The translations under genes and the position numbers were made by a program. A model generated the notes under the pieces. The model worked only from the letters and a program-made list of their open reading frames with translations, was not told the origin of the DNA and did not search any database. Of a stretch of DNA of 64,000 nt, positions 17,157-26,350 are shown one piece after another. This stretch comes from an uncultured Oscillospiraceae bacterium (lineage in GTDB: Bacteria > Bacillota > Clostridia > Oscillospirales > Acutalibacteraceae): positions 1-64,000 of the forward strand of contig UQHH01000002.1 of assembly GCA_900540865.1 (NCBI GenBank), written 5' to 3'. Each line of letters begins with the position of its first letter. The first letter of the stretch is position 1.

Positions 17157-19148
17157 ATGAAACGAACAGCCTGTACCGCCCTTTGTATGCTGCTCTGCGT
17201 ACTTTTCTGCCTGCAGCTTGCCTCTTGCGGGGAAAGCGGCACGAACGCGCCCCTGACCCCCGAACAGAAGGAAGCGACGCAGTTTACAAAGGAAAAAAAC
17301 GATGCCGTTTACACCGCGCTCGACTTCGGCGACAAGGAGGAATTCGACTGTGCGCAGAAGGGCTTGATAGCGGCGCCCGAAGCGCTTGAGCTCAAGGATG
17401 AAAACGGAAAGGTCATTTGGAGCCAGAAGGCTTACAGCTTTGTAGAAAACGGCGCGGAGGCTCCGGCGACCGTCAATCCGAGCCTGTGGCGTGACACGCA
17501 GCTCAACCACATCTACGGCCTGTTCGAGGTAACAGACGGGATTTACCAGGTGCGCGGGTACGACATGTCGAACATGACGCTGATAGAAGGCAAAACCGGC
17601 TGGATTGTGTTCGACCCGCTGATGAGCATGGAGTGCAGCAAGGCGGCTATGCAGCTCGTGGAGGAGCACCTGGGCAAACGCCCCGTGACGGGAATCGTCA
17701 TCAGCCACCCGCATGTCGACCATTACGGCGGCATCAAGGGAATCGTGTCCGAGGAAGAGGTAATGGACAGGAAAATCCCCATCATCGTGCCCGACGGCTT
17801 TGAGGAGCATTCCATCAGTGAAAACGTTTATGCCGGCAACGCGATGGGCCGCAGGGCAAATTACCAGTATGGGACAATGCTTGAAAGCGCTCCGCAGGGA
17901 ACCCTTGCGATGGGCATCGGCATGGGGCAGTCTAAGGGAACCATTACTTACATAACGCCGAACGACGTCATAAAGGAAACGGGAGAAAAGCGGACGGTCG
18001 ACGGCGTAACGATGGAATTTCAGATGACGCCCGGTACGGAAGCCCCGGCTGAAATGAACACCTGGTTCCCGCAGAAAAACGCGCTGTGGCTTGCCGAGAA
18101 CTGCACAGGCACGCTGCATAACCTCTACACGCTGCGCGGTGCGCAGGTACGCGACGGCAACGCGTGGGCGGAATATATTATGGAGGCGGTATCGCGCTAC
18201 GGAACGAAGGTGGAGGCTGTGTTCCAGTCGCACAACTGGCCGCACTGGGAAAACGCGAAAATCAGGGAATACATGGTGGACACCGCCGCGGTCTATAAGT
18301 TTATAAACGACCAGACGCTGATGTATCTCAACCAGGGATTGACGGAAAACGAAATCGCGAACAAAATAAATCTGCCTGACGCGCTTGCGAAAAACTGGTA
18401 TACGAGGCAGTATTACGGAACGGTCGCGCATAACTCCAAAGCCGTATACCAAAGATTCATGGGCTGGTACGACGCAAACCCCGTGCATCTCGGCGCGCTC
18501 GACCCAAGCGAGAGCGCGAAAAAATATGTGGAATACCTGGGAGATACCGGCGCGGTCCTCAAAAAGGCAAAAGAAGATTTTGATAAGGGAGAGTACCAGT
18601 GGGTAGCGGAAATTACAAATGTGCTGGTTTACGCCGACCCTGAAAACAAAGAGGCGCGCTACCTCTGCGCGGACGCGCTCGAGCAGCTCGCTTACCAGAC
18701 GGAATCGGGCACCTGGCGCAACGCTTACCTTTCGGGCGCGAAGGAGCTGCGGGAAGGCACCGTAACGGACAACAAGTACCGCGCGAGCGGCAGTGCCGAC
18801 ACACAGCGGAATATGACGCCGGAAATGATGCTCGACTATATGGGAATACGCACCGATTCCAACGCGGCGCAGAATTTGAACCTGAAAATCAACCTGAAGA
18901 TAACCGACGCCGGTGAAAATTACCTGCTGACCGTACACAGCGGTGTTTTGCTGTACCAGGCAGGCGTGCAGGCGGACGACGCCGACGCTACACTGACCAT
19001 GCCGAAGGCCGGCCTGTTCGCTATATTGAGCAAGGACGCCGGACAGCAGGAAAAATTGATAAAAGTTGAGGGCGATAAGGCCGTACTCGATAAGCTTTGC
19101 GCCAATATCGTCGATTTTGAGTTCTTTTTCAACATTGTGGAGCCGTAA
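17157..19148 (+). CDS. Lipoprotein alkyl sulfatase (SdsA/YjcS-like metallo-beta-lactamase fold)
   Basis: Starting at the ATG at 17157 (GAAGGAGG upstream) the product has 663 residues. It has a lipoprotein signal peptide with lipobox LASC (Cys24), so it should be anchored outside the membrane. The metallo-beta-lactamase domain holds the di-zinc motif HPHVDH (184-189). Further conserved blocks include TPGTEAPAEMNTWFP, AENCTGTLHN and FQSHNWPHW, matching linear primary-alkylsulfatases such as Pseudomonas SdsA1 and E. coli YjcS. A helical dimerisation domain and a C-terminal SCP2-like domain (about 530-663) follow, as in SdsA1. These enzymes release sulfate from alkyl sulfates such as SDS; the real substrate here is unknown. 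Single-gene unit. Confidence 0.9.
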   Translation: MKRTACTALCMLLCVLFCLQLASCGESGTNAPLTPEQKEATQFTKEKNDAVYTALDFGDKEEFDCAQKGLIAAPEALELKDENGKVIWSQKAYSFVENGAEAPATVNPSLWRDTQLNHIYGLFEVTDGIYQVRGYDMSNMTLIEGKTGWIVFDPLMSMECSKAAMQLVEEHLGKRPVTGIVISHPHVDHYGGIKGIVSEEEVMDRKIPIIVPDGFEEHSISENVYAGNAMGRRANYQYGTMLESAPQGTLAMGIGMGQSKGTITYITPNDVIKETGEKRTVDGVTMEFQMTPGTEAPAEMNTWFPQKNALWLAENCTGTLHNLYTLRGAQVRDGNAWAEYIMEAVSRYGTKVEAVFQSHNWPHWENAKIREYMVDTAAVYKFINDQTLMYLNQGLTENEIANKINLPDALAKNWYTRQYYGTVAHNSKAVYQRFMGWYDANPVHLGALDPSESAKKYVEYLGDTGAVLKKAKEDFDKGEYQWVAEITNVLVYADPENKEARYLCADALEQLAYQTESGTWRNAYLSGAKELREGTVTDNKYRASGSADTQRNMTPEMMLDYMGIRTDSNAAQNLNLKINLKITDAGENYLLTVHSGVLLYQAGVQADDADATLTMPKAGLFAILSKDAGQQEKLIKVEGDKAVLDKLCANIVDFEFFFNIVEP

Positions 19149-19177
19149 ATATATAAGCGCCCTTTGAATATTGGTAC

Positions 19178-19216
19178 AAAACCCCCGCCCTGTTTTATTT
19201 ACAGAGCGGGGGTTTG
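19178..19216. terminator. Bidirectional terminator
   Basis: AAACCCCCGC and GCGGGGGTTT form the stem, with A and T runs on either side. It serves both the alkylsulfatase gene and the converging dockerin gene. Confidence 0.85.
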
Positions 19217-19264
19217 CTATGGAATAAGTTGTTGTGTTTGCTGACGATTTGGGCCGGCCTGCTG

Positions 19265-21946
19265 CTACAGTTCAGGAACAACACCCACAAGAAAGTTCTG
19301 GATGCGCAGCACGTCCGCAAGCGTTACCTGCCGGTCGCCGTTGACGTCCGCCGCCAATACCTGCACGCCGTCAAGCCTTGTCACGAGGGCCAGATGTTTT
19401 TGGATTTCAAGCACATCCGCCACCGAAACAGCGCCGTTTGAGTCGGTGTCGCCCTTTTTATAAACCGAAACGGAGCAGGTGTCTGAAACCCCGCCTGCCG
19501 TAACGGTGATTAGGGCCGTTCCCGGCTTTTTGGCGAGTACGGTTCCATCCTGGGAAACTTCGGCGGTTTCGCCGTCTGAACTGGAAAATACCACGGCATC
19601 GGTCGTATCGGCGGGTGTTACCGAAGCGGTTAGCTTTTCCGCGGCTCCACTCTCCAAAATAAGCGCTGTCTTATCAAGCTGAACCGACTGGGCGGGAACC
19701 TCTTTTTCACCATCCAGGGAAACGACGTTGACGTCGCCTGAAATTTCGTTTGCAACGAGAATGAGCGGCTTGCCCGTTGGGCTTGCGCTCGCCTCGATTG
19801 TACAGAGCCCTTCCGGACCGAGCGCGCCGCCTGTTGAAAGGCTCGTGCCCGCAAAATCCCTCATGTTGATATAGTCGGAGAACTTTACGTTTTCGACATC
19901 AGAAATGTCGTACAGCATGACGCCGCCAATCCGTTCCAGCCCAACCGCGGCATACGTTTTGTTCCCGGCTTTGAGCGTTTTAACGTCCTCCGGCTCAGGC
20001 CCCTTTTTCCCGCTGCGGGAATCAAGCCCCGTTTTATCGTTTGAGGAATTGAATACGGTCGGGTAAAGCCCTGCCGTAATCCGCTCGAAATCGCTACCGC
20101 TGTCGTATACCTGCTCCATCGTTTCCGCGCTGTAGATGGAGAAGGAGCGGCCGCCGTACAGGTAAGTCTTATCGCCGTCGAGTCCGTCGCGCTCACTGTT
20201 TAAAAGCGTTTCGACCTTGCAGCCGTCTATTGTAATTTTACCGGAGTCGGAATAATCGCCCCATTCCCGCGCGTCGCCTTCGTTGGCGGTGAGGAAATAT
20301 TGGTTCCCCCCAATGGTAACGGCGGCAATACCGTCCGGCATATAAACGCCGCAGAGGCTTTGCGTTTTGAGCTCCGCTTTTCCGTCCTTGAGCGCGTCAA
20401 GCGCGTTTTGCTCCAGGCTGTGGTCTTTAAAGCCCAAGCCCGCGAGTTCTGTAAACTCCATACTGGACAAATCGAGCACGGCGACCGCATTTGCCTCCTG
20501 GAGGGACACATACGCATAGCGGCTGTCCTCAGAGACCGCAATATATTCCGGTTCCAAATCGGTGGAAGGCAATGTATCAGGCTTTAAAAGCACGCCCTTT
20601 TCCACAAGCTCACCGCGCCTGCCGTCAAACGCCGTAAAGTCAATTGTCTGCACGCTTGCTTGCTCAACCCCTTCTGTCAGGTCAAGAACGGTAACGGAGC
20701 CCTTGGGGTCTGTGGTTCCGTCGGCATAGCCGTCGCGCGGCTCGCCCTCGTCGGCTGTGAGGGCATAATTGCCGTCGGGTGTAAAGGTAATCATGTCAGG
20801 CTCGCTCCCAGCAGGAAAATGGCTGATATAGCCGCCGTCATAGCCGAGCAGGACGATACAGCCGTTTTCTTTAAAATCCTCCGGCTGGACCGCAACGGCG
20901 ACCACTTTATATTTTGTATTGACGTCTATGCTCGTAATATCGCCCGCATTGAAGCCGTGTTCCGCGCCGAGCGCCTTAAAATCGACCAGCGCCTCCTCCT
21001 CAAGCCCTGTCAAGGTCGCCTGTGAAGCCTCAGCCTCCCCAAGAGGTGCCAGGCTTACAATGCGGATGGAATTGGAAAATCCGCTTACGACGTACATTTT
21101 TTGATTGTCGGTATTGTATTTGACAATTTCCGCCGCGCCGCCGTCGGACGAGCCGGCGCCTGTTTTATAATCGGCAATATGCGTAAGCTTGCCGTTGATT
21201 CCTGTTTGCATGGAGCCGGGATAGGAAGGCCCGGTCGGCACTTCAGGCACGTCCGCGTTGTCCCACGCGCCGTCGCCGAGGCTGCGCGGCCTGTAGGCGC
21301 TGATGAAAGCATCGTCCACGGCCGCATCGTTCCAGGTCAGCAGGGCAAAATCCGCCGCGTTGTCGCCGGTATCCTGAAAATTAATCCTGCGCAAAGACTT
21401 TTGCTTGGAAATATCAACAGTTGCCGGGGAAGCGCCCTCCCCAATGTCCTCAAAGCCGTCCGTTCGCGTGGAAATACCATCTATTTGCACACCGGCGGCT
21501 GAGAGGAGCGTTATTACGACCGTCTGGTCGTTGTCGATGAAGCGGCCGCTCCAGTCGAGGTCGAACGCATCCAAGCGATAGCGCAGGGAATCTGTTTCTT
21601 CCGCCGCGCCGCGAATCAAATAGGAGCATTTTGCCGGTATTTTTCCGGTAAGCTCTTTCGTTACCGTTTCTCCGTCGGTCGAACCGAGATGCTGCTTTTT
21701 GCTTTGGTCGCGGTTGGAGGAATAGGTGATTTGACAGCCTGTCAAATCTATTTCCCGCGAGGAAGGGTTATACAGCTCGATAAAGCTATGGGAAAACGGC
21801 GTACCGCCTTTGCCTCCTCCTCCGTAAATCTGGTTGATAACCAGATGGTCCGGTGCTTCCTCCGAAGCTGCCGCGCCCGCGCATTGGAACACGCCGAGCA
21901 TCATCAGAACGGCGAGCATCAGCGCTATTGATTTTTTGCCTGTCAT
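19265..21946 (-). CDS. Secreted multidomain protein: lamin-tail, choice-of-anchor I, Big2 and dockerin
   Basis: An 893-residue exported protein. A signal peptide covers about 1-27. A lamin-tail-like domain (about 33-185) shows INQIYGGGGKGG and SFIELYNPS. A long beta-propeller-like region (about 240-735) carries motifs of the choice-of-anchor I / PhoX-like family: EPDMITFTPDG, ADEGEP, TANEGDAREW and GPEPEDV. A Big2 Ig-like domain follows (about 745-825), and the C-terminus is a type I dockerin with two calcium-binding repeats (DTDSNGAVSVADV and DVNGDRQVTLADV). Dockerins plug into cohesins of cell-surface complexes; no cohesin gene lies in this window. Related family members are linked to phosphate or nucleotide release, but no activity can be assigned here. 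Confidence 0.85.
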   Translation of the reverse strand: MTGKKSIALMLAVLMMLGVFQCAGAAASEEAPDHLVINQIYGGGGKGGTPFSHSFIELYNPSSREIDLTGCQITYSSNRDQSKKQHLGSTDGETVTKELTGKIPAKCSYLIRGAAEETDSLRYRLDAFDLDWSGRFIDNDQTVVITLLSAAGVQIDGISTRTDGFEDIGEGASPATVDISKQKSLRRINFQDTGDNAADFALLTWNDAAVDDAFISAYRPRSLGDGAWDNADVPEVPTGPSYPGSMQTGINGKLTHIADYKTGAGSSDGGAAEIVKYNTDNQKMYVVSGFSNSIRIVSLAPLGEAEASQATLTGLEEEALVDFKALGAEHGFNAGDITSIDVNTKYKVVAVAVQPEDFKENGCIVLLGYDGGYISHFPAGSEPDMITFTPDGNYALTADEGEPRDGYADGTTDPKGSVTVLDLTEGVEQASVQTIDFTAFDGRRGELVEKGVLLKPDTLPSTDLEPEYIAVSEDSRYAYVSLQEANAVAVLDLSSMEFTELAGLGFKDHSLEQNALDALKDGKAELKTQSLCGVYMPDGIAAVTIGGNQYFLTANEGDAREWGDYSDSGKITIDGCKVETLLNSERDGLDGDKTYLYGGRSFSIYSAETMEQVYDSGSDFERITAGLYPTVFNSSNDKTGLDSRSGKKGPEPEDVKTLKAGNKTYAAVGLERIGGVMLYDISDVENVKFSDYINMRDFAGTSLSTGGALGPEGLCTIEASASPTGKPLILVANEISGDVNVVSLDGEKEVPAQSVQLDKTALILESGAAEKLTASVTPADTTDAVVFSSSDGETAEVSQDGTVLAKKPGTALITVTAGGVSDTCSVSVYKKGDTDSNGAVSVADVLEIQKHLALVTRLDGVQVLAADVNGDRQVTLADVLRIQNFLVGVVPEL

Positions 21947-22008
21947 ATTTGCTTCTCCCTTTCCGTTTAATAATATGGAAATAATACCCGAAACGATATT
22001 ACGCGCTG

Positions 22009-22017
22009 ATTATAGCA
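22009..22017 (-). promoter_or_regulatory. Extended -10 promoter candidate for the dockerin gene
   Basis: TGCTATAAT on the minus strand, about 63 bp before the ATG at 21946. No good -35 was seen. Confidence 0.4.
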
Positions 22018-22106
22018 AAGGCATGTAAAATTCTCACAGGCGCCATGTCAGTTTCCGGTAAAAAGCTTGTAAGCAGGCTTATAGCGTTCAAATAACGTTT
22101 TTATAT

Positions 22107-22143
22107 AGAAAAAAGGGAGCGCTTTCGCACTCCCCTTTTTCGT
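22107..22143 (-). terminator. Terminator of the EF-G-like gene
   Basis: GGGGAGTGC and GCGCTCCC (minus strand) pair around GAAA with flanking A and T runs; the T run follows on the minus strand. Confidence 0.85.
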
Positions 22144-22152
22144 TCTATGTGA

Positions 22153-24222
22153 TTACTCCTCCAGCTGTGCCTTCGCCTGCTCGATTACCTTCTGGGCAAC
22201 CTGCGCGGGCGCGTCTTCATAGCGGGCAAATTCAAAGGTAAAGCTGCCCCTTCCCTGCGTGACCTGGCGGATATAGGTCGAGAAATCGTGCATTTCCGCC
22301 ATGGGGACCTCGGCCTCGACGACCTGCATGCCGTCCTCGCCGGGGTTCATTCCGAGCACGCGTCCTCTGCGTTTATTGACCTCTCCCATAATATCGCCCA
22401 TGTTGTTGTCGGGAACGGTCGCCTTGAGCGAGCCAATCGGCTCTAGCAGCGTGGGGCTTGCCTGCGGCATACCATTTTTATAGGCGACGGCCGCAGCCAT
22501 TTTAAACGACATTTCGGAAGAATCGACCGGATGGTACGAGCCGTCGTAGAGCGTCGCCCTGAGGCCGACGACCGGGTAACCGGCGAGCGGGCCCTTTTTG
22601 ATGCAGTCGCGCAATCCCTTTTCCACCGCCGGGAAGAAGCCCTTCGGGACGGAGCCGCCGACAACGCGCTCTCCAAATTCCAGGCCGTCGCTGTCGCAGG
22701 GCTCAAATTCAATCCAGACATCGCCGAACTGTCCGTGGCCGCCGGACTGCTTCTTATGCCTGCCCTGTACCTGTACCTTCTTGCGGATAGTCTCCCTGTA
22801 CGCGACCTTCGGCTGCTCCAGCGTGACCTCTATGCCGAATTTTATCTTGAGCTTGGAAACCACAACGTCGAGATGCTGCTCTCCTAAACCGGAGATGACC
22901 ATCTGGTGCGTCTCCGTATTGTTTTCAAGCTTTACGGTCGGGTCTTCTTCTATAATCCTTGTAAGGGCCTGGGCGACCTTATCCTCCTCGCCCTTGTTTT
23001 TCGGCAGGATTGCCATGGAATAGGACGGCGCCGGATATATGACCGGGTCCAGAATAACCTTGCGGGTCGGCGCGCAGAGTGTGTCTCCCGTGTTGGTGCC
23101 CTGGAGCTTAGCGACGGCGCCGATGTCGCCCGCGCCGATATACGCCATGTCCTCCTGCTTTTTGCCGCGGATGACCATGACCTTGCCGATGCGCTCCTGG
23201 TTGCCCGTGCGCATATTGATAAGCGGCGTTTCAGGCGAAACCTTGCCCGAAATTACTTTAAAATAAGAAAGCTTGCCGACAAACGGGTCCGCTACCGTCT
23301 TAAAGACGACGGCTGCCGCCGCGCCGCTTTCGTTGACGGAAATTTCAACCGGGTCGCCGTTGGTGTCCACACCCAGCTCGCCGCCCGCGTCAGCCGTTGG
23401 CGCAAGCCACGAAAGGCCGTTTAAGAGCTGGTCGATGCCATACGTGTTCTGGGCGTCGCCGCAGAATACGGGGCTGATGGTACCGTTCTTGACGCCCTGG
23501 CTGATGCCTACGATAATTTCCTCCGGCGTAAATTCCTCGCCGCTGAAGTATTTTTCAAACATTTCGTCGCTCGTTTCCGCGACCGCCTCGTTGATTGCCG
23601 TGCGCAGGCCCTCAAGCCTGTCGCCCATGTCGGGCATGGCGGTCTGCGTGACCTTGCCGTTTTCATCGTACAAATAGGCGCGGTGCTCGAGCAGGTTTAT
23701 GTAACAGTTTGCCTGGCCATCCACGATATACGGAACGACGACCGGGCAGACGGATGGACCGAAGGACGCCTTGAGCGTCTCGAACACGCGGTAGAAACGC
23801 GCGCTTTCATCGCATAGGCCGTTTACAAAAAACACCTTGGTGCGCCCGGCCTTTGCCGCGGCCTTGACCGCCTTTTCGGTACCGACGTTCACGCCGTTTT
23901 TACCGGAAACGACAATCAGCGCCGTGTCCGCCGCGCGCATACCCTCACATAGGCCACCCGCAAAGTCGAACAACCCGGGGGTGTCGATGAGGTTTATCTT
24001 ATATCCCTTCCATTCAATCGGCGCGACTGCCGTTACGACGGAAACCTTACGCTTTATTTCTTCCGGATCAAAATCCAGTACGGTATTTCCTTCATTGATT
24101 TTTCCCAGCCTGTCGGATGCACCTGCAAGATATATCATGGATTCCGCAACAGACGTCTTTCCCGATCCGCTGTGGCCTGCAAGGGCAACGTTCATAATCT
24201 TTTTTGCGTCATACTGTTTCAA
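22153..24222 (-). CDS. Elongation factor G-like GTPase with abnormal G4 motif
   Basis: A 689-residue EF-G paralogue of the type in which G1 is GHSGSGKTS (16-24) and G3 is DTPGLFDF (80-87), instead of the translational GHIDAGKTT and DTPGHVDF. EF-G domains II-V follow: KVISGKVSPETPL, VSGLGEQHLDV, and PKGFFPAVEKGLRDC to the end. The start is TTG at 24222 with AAAGGAG nine bases upstream. The guanine-specificity motif G4, NKxD in almost all translational GTPases, reads N134-G-L-C here; alignment of the following FYRV block shows that Lys and Asp are replaced by Gly and Cys. It may have lost GTP specificity or turnover. Such second EF-Gs have various or unknown roles; the canonical fusA would be elsewhere. 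Confidence 0.88.
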   Translation of the reverse strand: MKQYDAKKIMNVALAGHSGSGKTSVAESMIYLAGASDRLGKINEGNTVLDFDPEEIKRKVSVVTAVAPIEWKGYKINLIDTPGLFDFAGGLCEGMRAADTALIVVSGKNGVNVGTEKAVKAAAKAGRTKVFFVNGLCDESARFYRVFETLKASFGPSVCPVVVPYIVDGQANCYINLLEHRAYLYDENGKVTQTAMPDMGDRLEGLRTAINEAVAETSDEMFEKYFSGEEFTPEEIIVGISQGVKNGTISPVFCGDAQNTYGIDQLLNGLSWLAPTADAGGELGVDTNGDPVEISVNESGAAAAVVFKTVADPFVGKLSYFKVISGKVSPETPLINMRTGNQERIGKVMVIRGKKQEDMAYIGAGDIGAVAKLQGTNTGDTLCAPTRKVILDPVIYPAPSYSMAILPKNKGEEDKVAQALTRIIEEDPTVKLENNTETHQMVISGLGEQHLDVVVSKLKIKFGIEVTLEQPKVAYRETIRKKVQVQGRHKKQSGGHGQFGDVWIEFEPCDSDGLEFGERVVGGSVPKGFFPAVEKGLRDCIKKGPLAGYPVVGLRATLYDGSYHPVDSSEMSFKMAAAVAYKNGMPQASPTLLEPIGSLKATVPDNNMGDIMGEVNKRRGRVLGMNPGEDGMQVVEAEVPMAEMHDFSTYIRQVTQGRGSFTFEFARYEDAPAQVAQKVIEQAKAQLEE

Positions 24223-24313
24223 TAGGGGTAACTCCTTTCGCTTGCCCGTGGGGAATAAAATAAATTCGCCAAATTAAGACAATTTTTACAATTACAGAAG
24301 TAATCGCTTTCTA

Positions 24314-24342
24314 ATTATAGCAGAATTGCCAAACCTATTCAA
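24314..24342 (-). promoter_or_regulatory. Promoter of the EF-G-like gene
   Basis: On the minus strand: TTGAAT, 17-bp spacer ending in TGC, TATAAT; the extended -10 adds strength. The predicted leader is about 85 nt. Confidence 0.75.
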
Positions 24343-24365
24343 ATAAAATTCCCTAAAAATGAAAA

Positions 24366-24400
24366 TTTCACCCCTTGTAACAATAATACAAGGGGTGAAT
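24366..24400 (-). terminator. Terminator of ilvD
   Basis: CACCCCTTGT and ACAAGGGGTG form a 10-bp stem, followed on the minus strand by AAATTTTCATTTTT. It lies about 63 bp after the ilvD stop. Confidence 0.75.
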
Positions 24401-24462
24401 TGTGTACCCTGCACAAAAACAACGCATGTTTTTACAGGCTTCGTTCTATTTAGACAATATTT

Positions 24463-26121
24463 TTACTCGAGCACTGCGCCTTTTGTTCCAGAAGTCACGA
24501 GCTTTGCGTAGCGGGAAAGGTATCCGCTTGTGATACGCGGCGCGCGCGGTTTCCAGCTTGCGCGGCGGCACTCCATTTCCTCGTCTGAAACGAGTATGTT
24601 GATTGTGTTGCTGTCGATGTCGATTTCAATGGTATCGCCCTCTTCTATGAGCGCGATGTTACCGCCGACCGCCGCCTCAGGCGACACATGGCCGATGGCC
24701 GCGCCCCTCGTGGCGCCGGAGAACCTGCCGTCGGTGATGAGCGCGACGCAGTTTCCAAGGCCGCTGCCCATAATCGCGGAGGTCGGGTTGAGCATTTCAC
24801 GCATGCCGGGGCCGCCCTTCGGGCCCTCGTACCGGATGACCACGACGTCGCCCGCGTTGATTTTGCCCTTGTAGATGGCGTCCAGCGCGTCCTCCTCGCA
24901 GTCGAACACACGCGCGCTGCCCTTATGGTGCATCATTTCGGGCGCAACGGCGCTGCGCTTGACGACGCAGCCGTCGGGCGCTAAGTTGCCCTTGAGCACC
25001 GCAATGCCGCCCGTCTTGCTGTAAGGGTCGGTTACGGGGCGGATAACCTCCGTGTCCTTGATTTCACAGCCTTCTATGTTTTCCCCCACCGTTTTGCCCG
25101 TACAGGTAATTAAATCCTGCTCAATCAGGCCGAGCTTTGAAAGCTCGTGCATGACGGCGTATACGCCGCCCGCCTCGTTGAGCTGCTCGATGAAATGGTC
25201 GCCTGCGGGCGCCAGATGGCAGAGGTTCGGCGTTTTTGCGGAAATTTCGTTTGCGGAGCTCAAGTCGAGGTCGATGCCGCACTCGTGCGCAATCGCCGGG
25301 AGGTGCAGCATGCTGTTGGTGCTGCAGCCGAGTGCCATATCGACGGTCAGGGCGTTATAAAACGCCTTCTCAGTCATGATGTCGAGCGGGCGGATGTTCT
25401 TCTTATACAATTCCATTACCTGCATACCGGCACGCTTTGCAAGGCGCAGGCGCTCTGAATAAACGGCGGGGATGGTACCGTTGCCCTTTAGTCCCATACC
25501 GAGCACCTCTGTCAGGCAGTTCATGGAGTTCGCGGTGAACATGCCGGAGCAGGAGCCGCAGGTCGGGCAGGCCTTGTTCTCGATTTCGTTGAGCTTTTCC
25601 TCGTCGATTTCGCCGACCTTATAGCGGCTGACCGCCTCGGAAACCGTGGAATAGCTGATTTTTTTCCCGTCTACCGTACCGGCGAGCATCGGACCGCCGC
25701 TTACGAAGATACAGGGGATATTGACGCGCGCAGCCGCCATAAGCAGGCCCGGCACGTTTTTGTCGCAGTTTGGAATCATGACGAGCGCGTCGAACGCGTG
25801 CGCCTTGGCCATGGCCTCGGTTGAGTCGGCAATCAGCTCCCTTGTGACAAGGGAATATTTCATGCCCTCGTGTCCCATCGCGATGCCGTCGCACACGGCG
25901 ATAGCCGGAAACACGATGGGAATGCCGCCCGCCATGGATACGCCCATTTTGACGGCCTCTTCGATTTTATCGAGATTCATGTGCCCCGGGACAATGTCGT
26001 TCTTAGAGCTGACAATGCCTACAAGCGGCTTGCCGATTTCCTCGTCCGTAAGTCCCAATGCGTGAAGCAGCGACCTTTGGGGCGCCGCGTTTGTCGATTT
26101 CGTGATTTTATCGCTTTTCAT
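24463..26121 (-). CDS. ilvD: Dihydroxy-acid dehydratase
   Basis: An iron-sulfur dehydratase of valine/isoleucine (and, through 2-ketoisovalerate, pantothenate and leucine) synthesis: it converts 2,3-dihydroxy acids to 2-keto acids. Cluster ligands are visible in NCDKNVPG and CPTCGSCSGMFT, and the IlvD/Edd blocks GRFSGATRG and GPKGGPGM are present. The ATG at 26121 is chosen because GGAGG lies 7-8 bases upstream; ATG 26124 is the neighbour and 26163 lacks a site. The resulting 552 residues equal the usual family length. No other ilv/leu genes adjoin, and no T-box or leader peptide was found in the 187-bp upstream gap. Confidence 0.96.
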   Translation of the reverse strand: MKSDKITKSTNAAPQRSLLHALGLTDEEIGKPLVGIVSSKNDIVPGHMNLDKIEEAVKMGVSMAGGIPIVFPAIAVCDGIAMGHEGMKYSLVTRELIADSTEAMAKAHAFDALVMIPNCDKNVPGLLMAAARVNIPCIFVSGGPMLAGTVDGKKISYSTVSEAVSRYKVGEIDEEKLNEIENKACPTCGSCSGMFTANSMNCLTEVLGMGLKGNGTIPAVYSERLRLAKRAGMQVMELYKKNIRPLDIMTEKAFYNALTVDMALGCSTNSMLHLPAIAHECGIDLDLSSANEISAKTPNLCHLAPAGDHFIEQLNEAGGVYAVMHELSKLGLIEQDLITCTGKTVGENIEGCEIKDTEVIRPVTDPYSKTGGIAVLKGNLAPDGCVVKRSAVAPEMMHHKGSARVFDCEEDALDAIYKGKINAGDVVVIRYEGPKGGPGMREMLNPTSAIMGSGLGNCVALITDGRFSGATRGAAIGHVSPEAAVGGNIALIEEGDTIEIDIDSNTINILVSDEEMECRRASWKPRAPRITSGYLSRYAKLVTSGTKGAVLE

Positions 26122-26199
26122 CATATGACCTCCAGTCATGGTTGGTTGTCGTCTCATATACATAATAAACGGGATGCGGTATCGTTCTGTTATGTAAAC

Positions 26200-26222
26200 G
26201 CGGGGCGGGAAACCCGCCCCGC
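26200..26222 (-). terminator. GC-rich hairpin between lysS and ilvD
   Basis: GCGGGGCGGG and CCCGCCCCGC are a perfect 10-bp stem with a 3-nt loop; only GTTTAC follows on the minus strand, so termination may be partial. A second perfect hairpin, CAGTAC/GTACTG at 26249-26266, lies nearby; its T run is on the plus strand, facing no known gene. Confidence 0.55.
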
Positions 26223-26350
26223 ACAGGATATGTTTTATAAACTGGTTGCAGTACTTAAATGTACTGTTTTTTTAAATCACGTCTGTTTCCCTTTTCCTGT
26301 AACGAAAAAAGCGCTTTTTAAAAAACTTTGTAACAGGCCGGCAAAGCTTT

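Noticed and set aside
17154..18938. Long minus-strand frame of 594 codons opposite the alkylsulfatase gene
   Set aside because: Antisense shadow caused by GC-rich codons; Arg/Val/His-rich without domains, while the plus strand encodes a complete known family.
26249..26275. Plus-strand terminator CAGTAC/GTACTG with T run
   Set aside because: It would face no plus-strand gene; the short stem is more likely incidental between lysS and ilvD.
26164..26350. T-box or branched-chain attenuator before ilvD
   Set aside because: No specifier loop, no T-box motif TGGNACCGCG and no leader peptide with Ile/Leu/Val runs; only simple hairpins.
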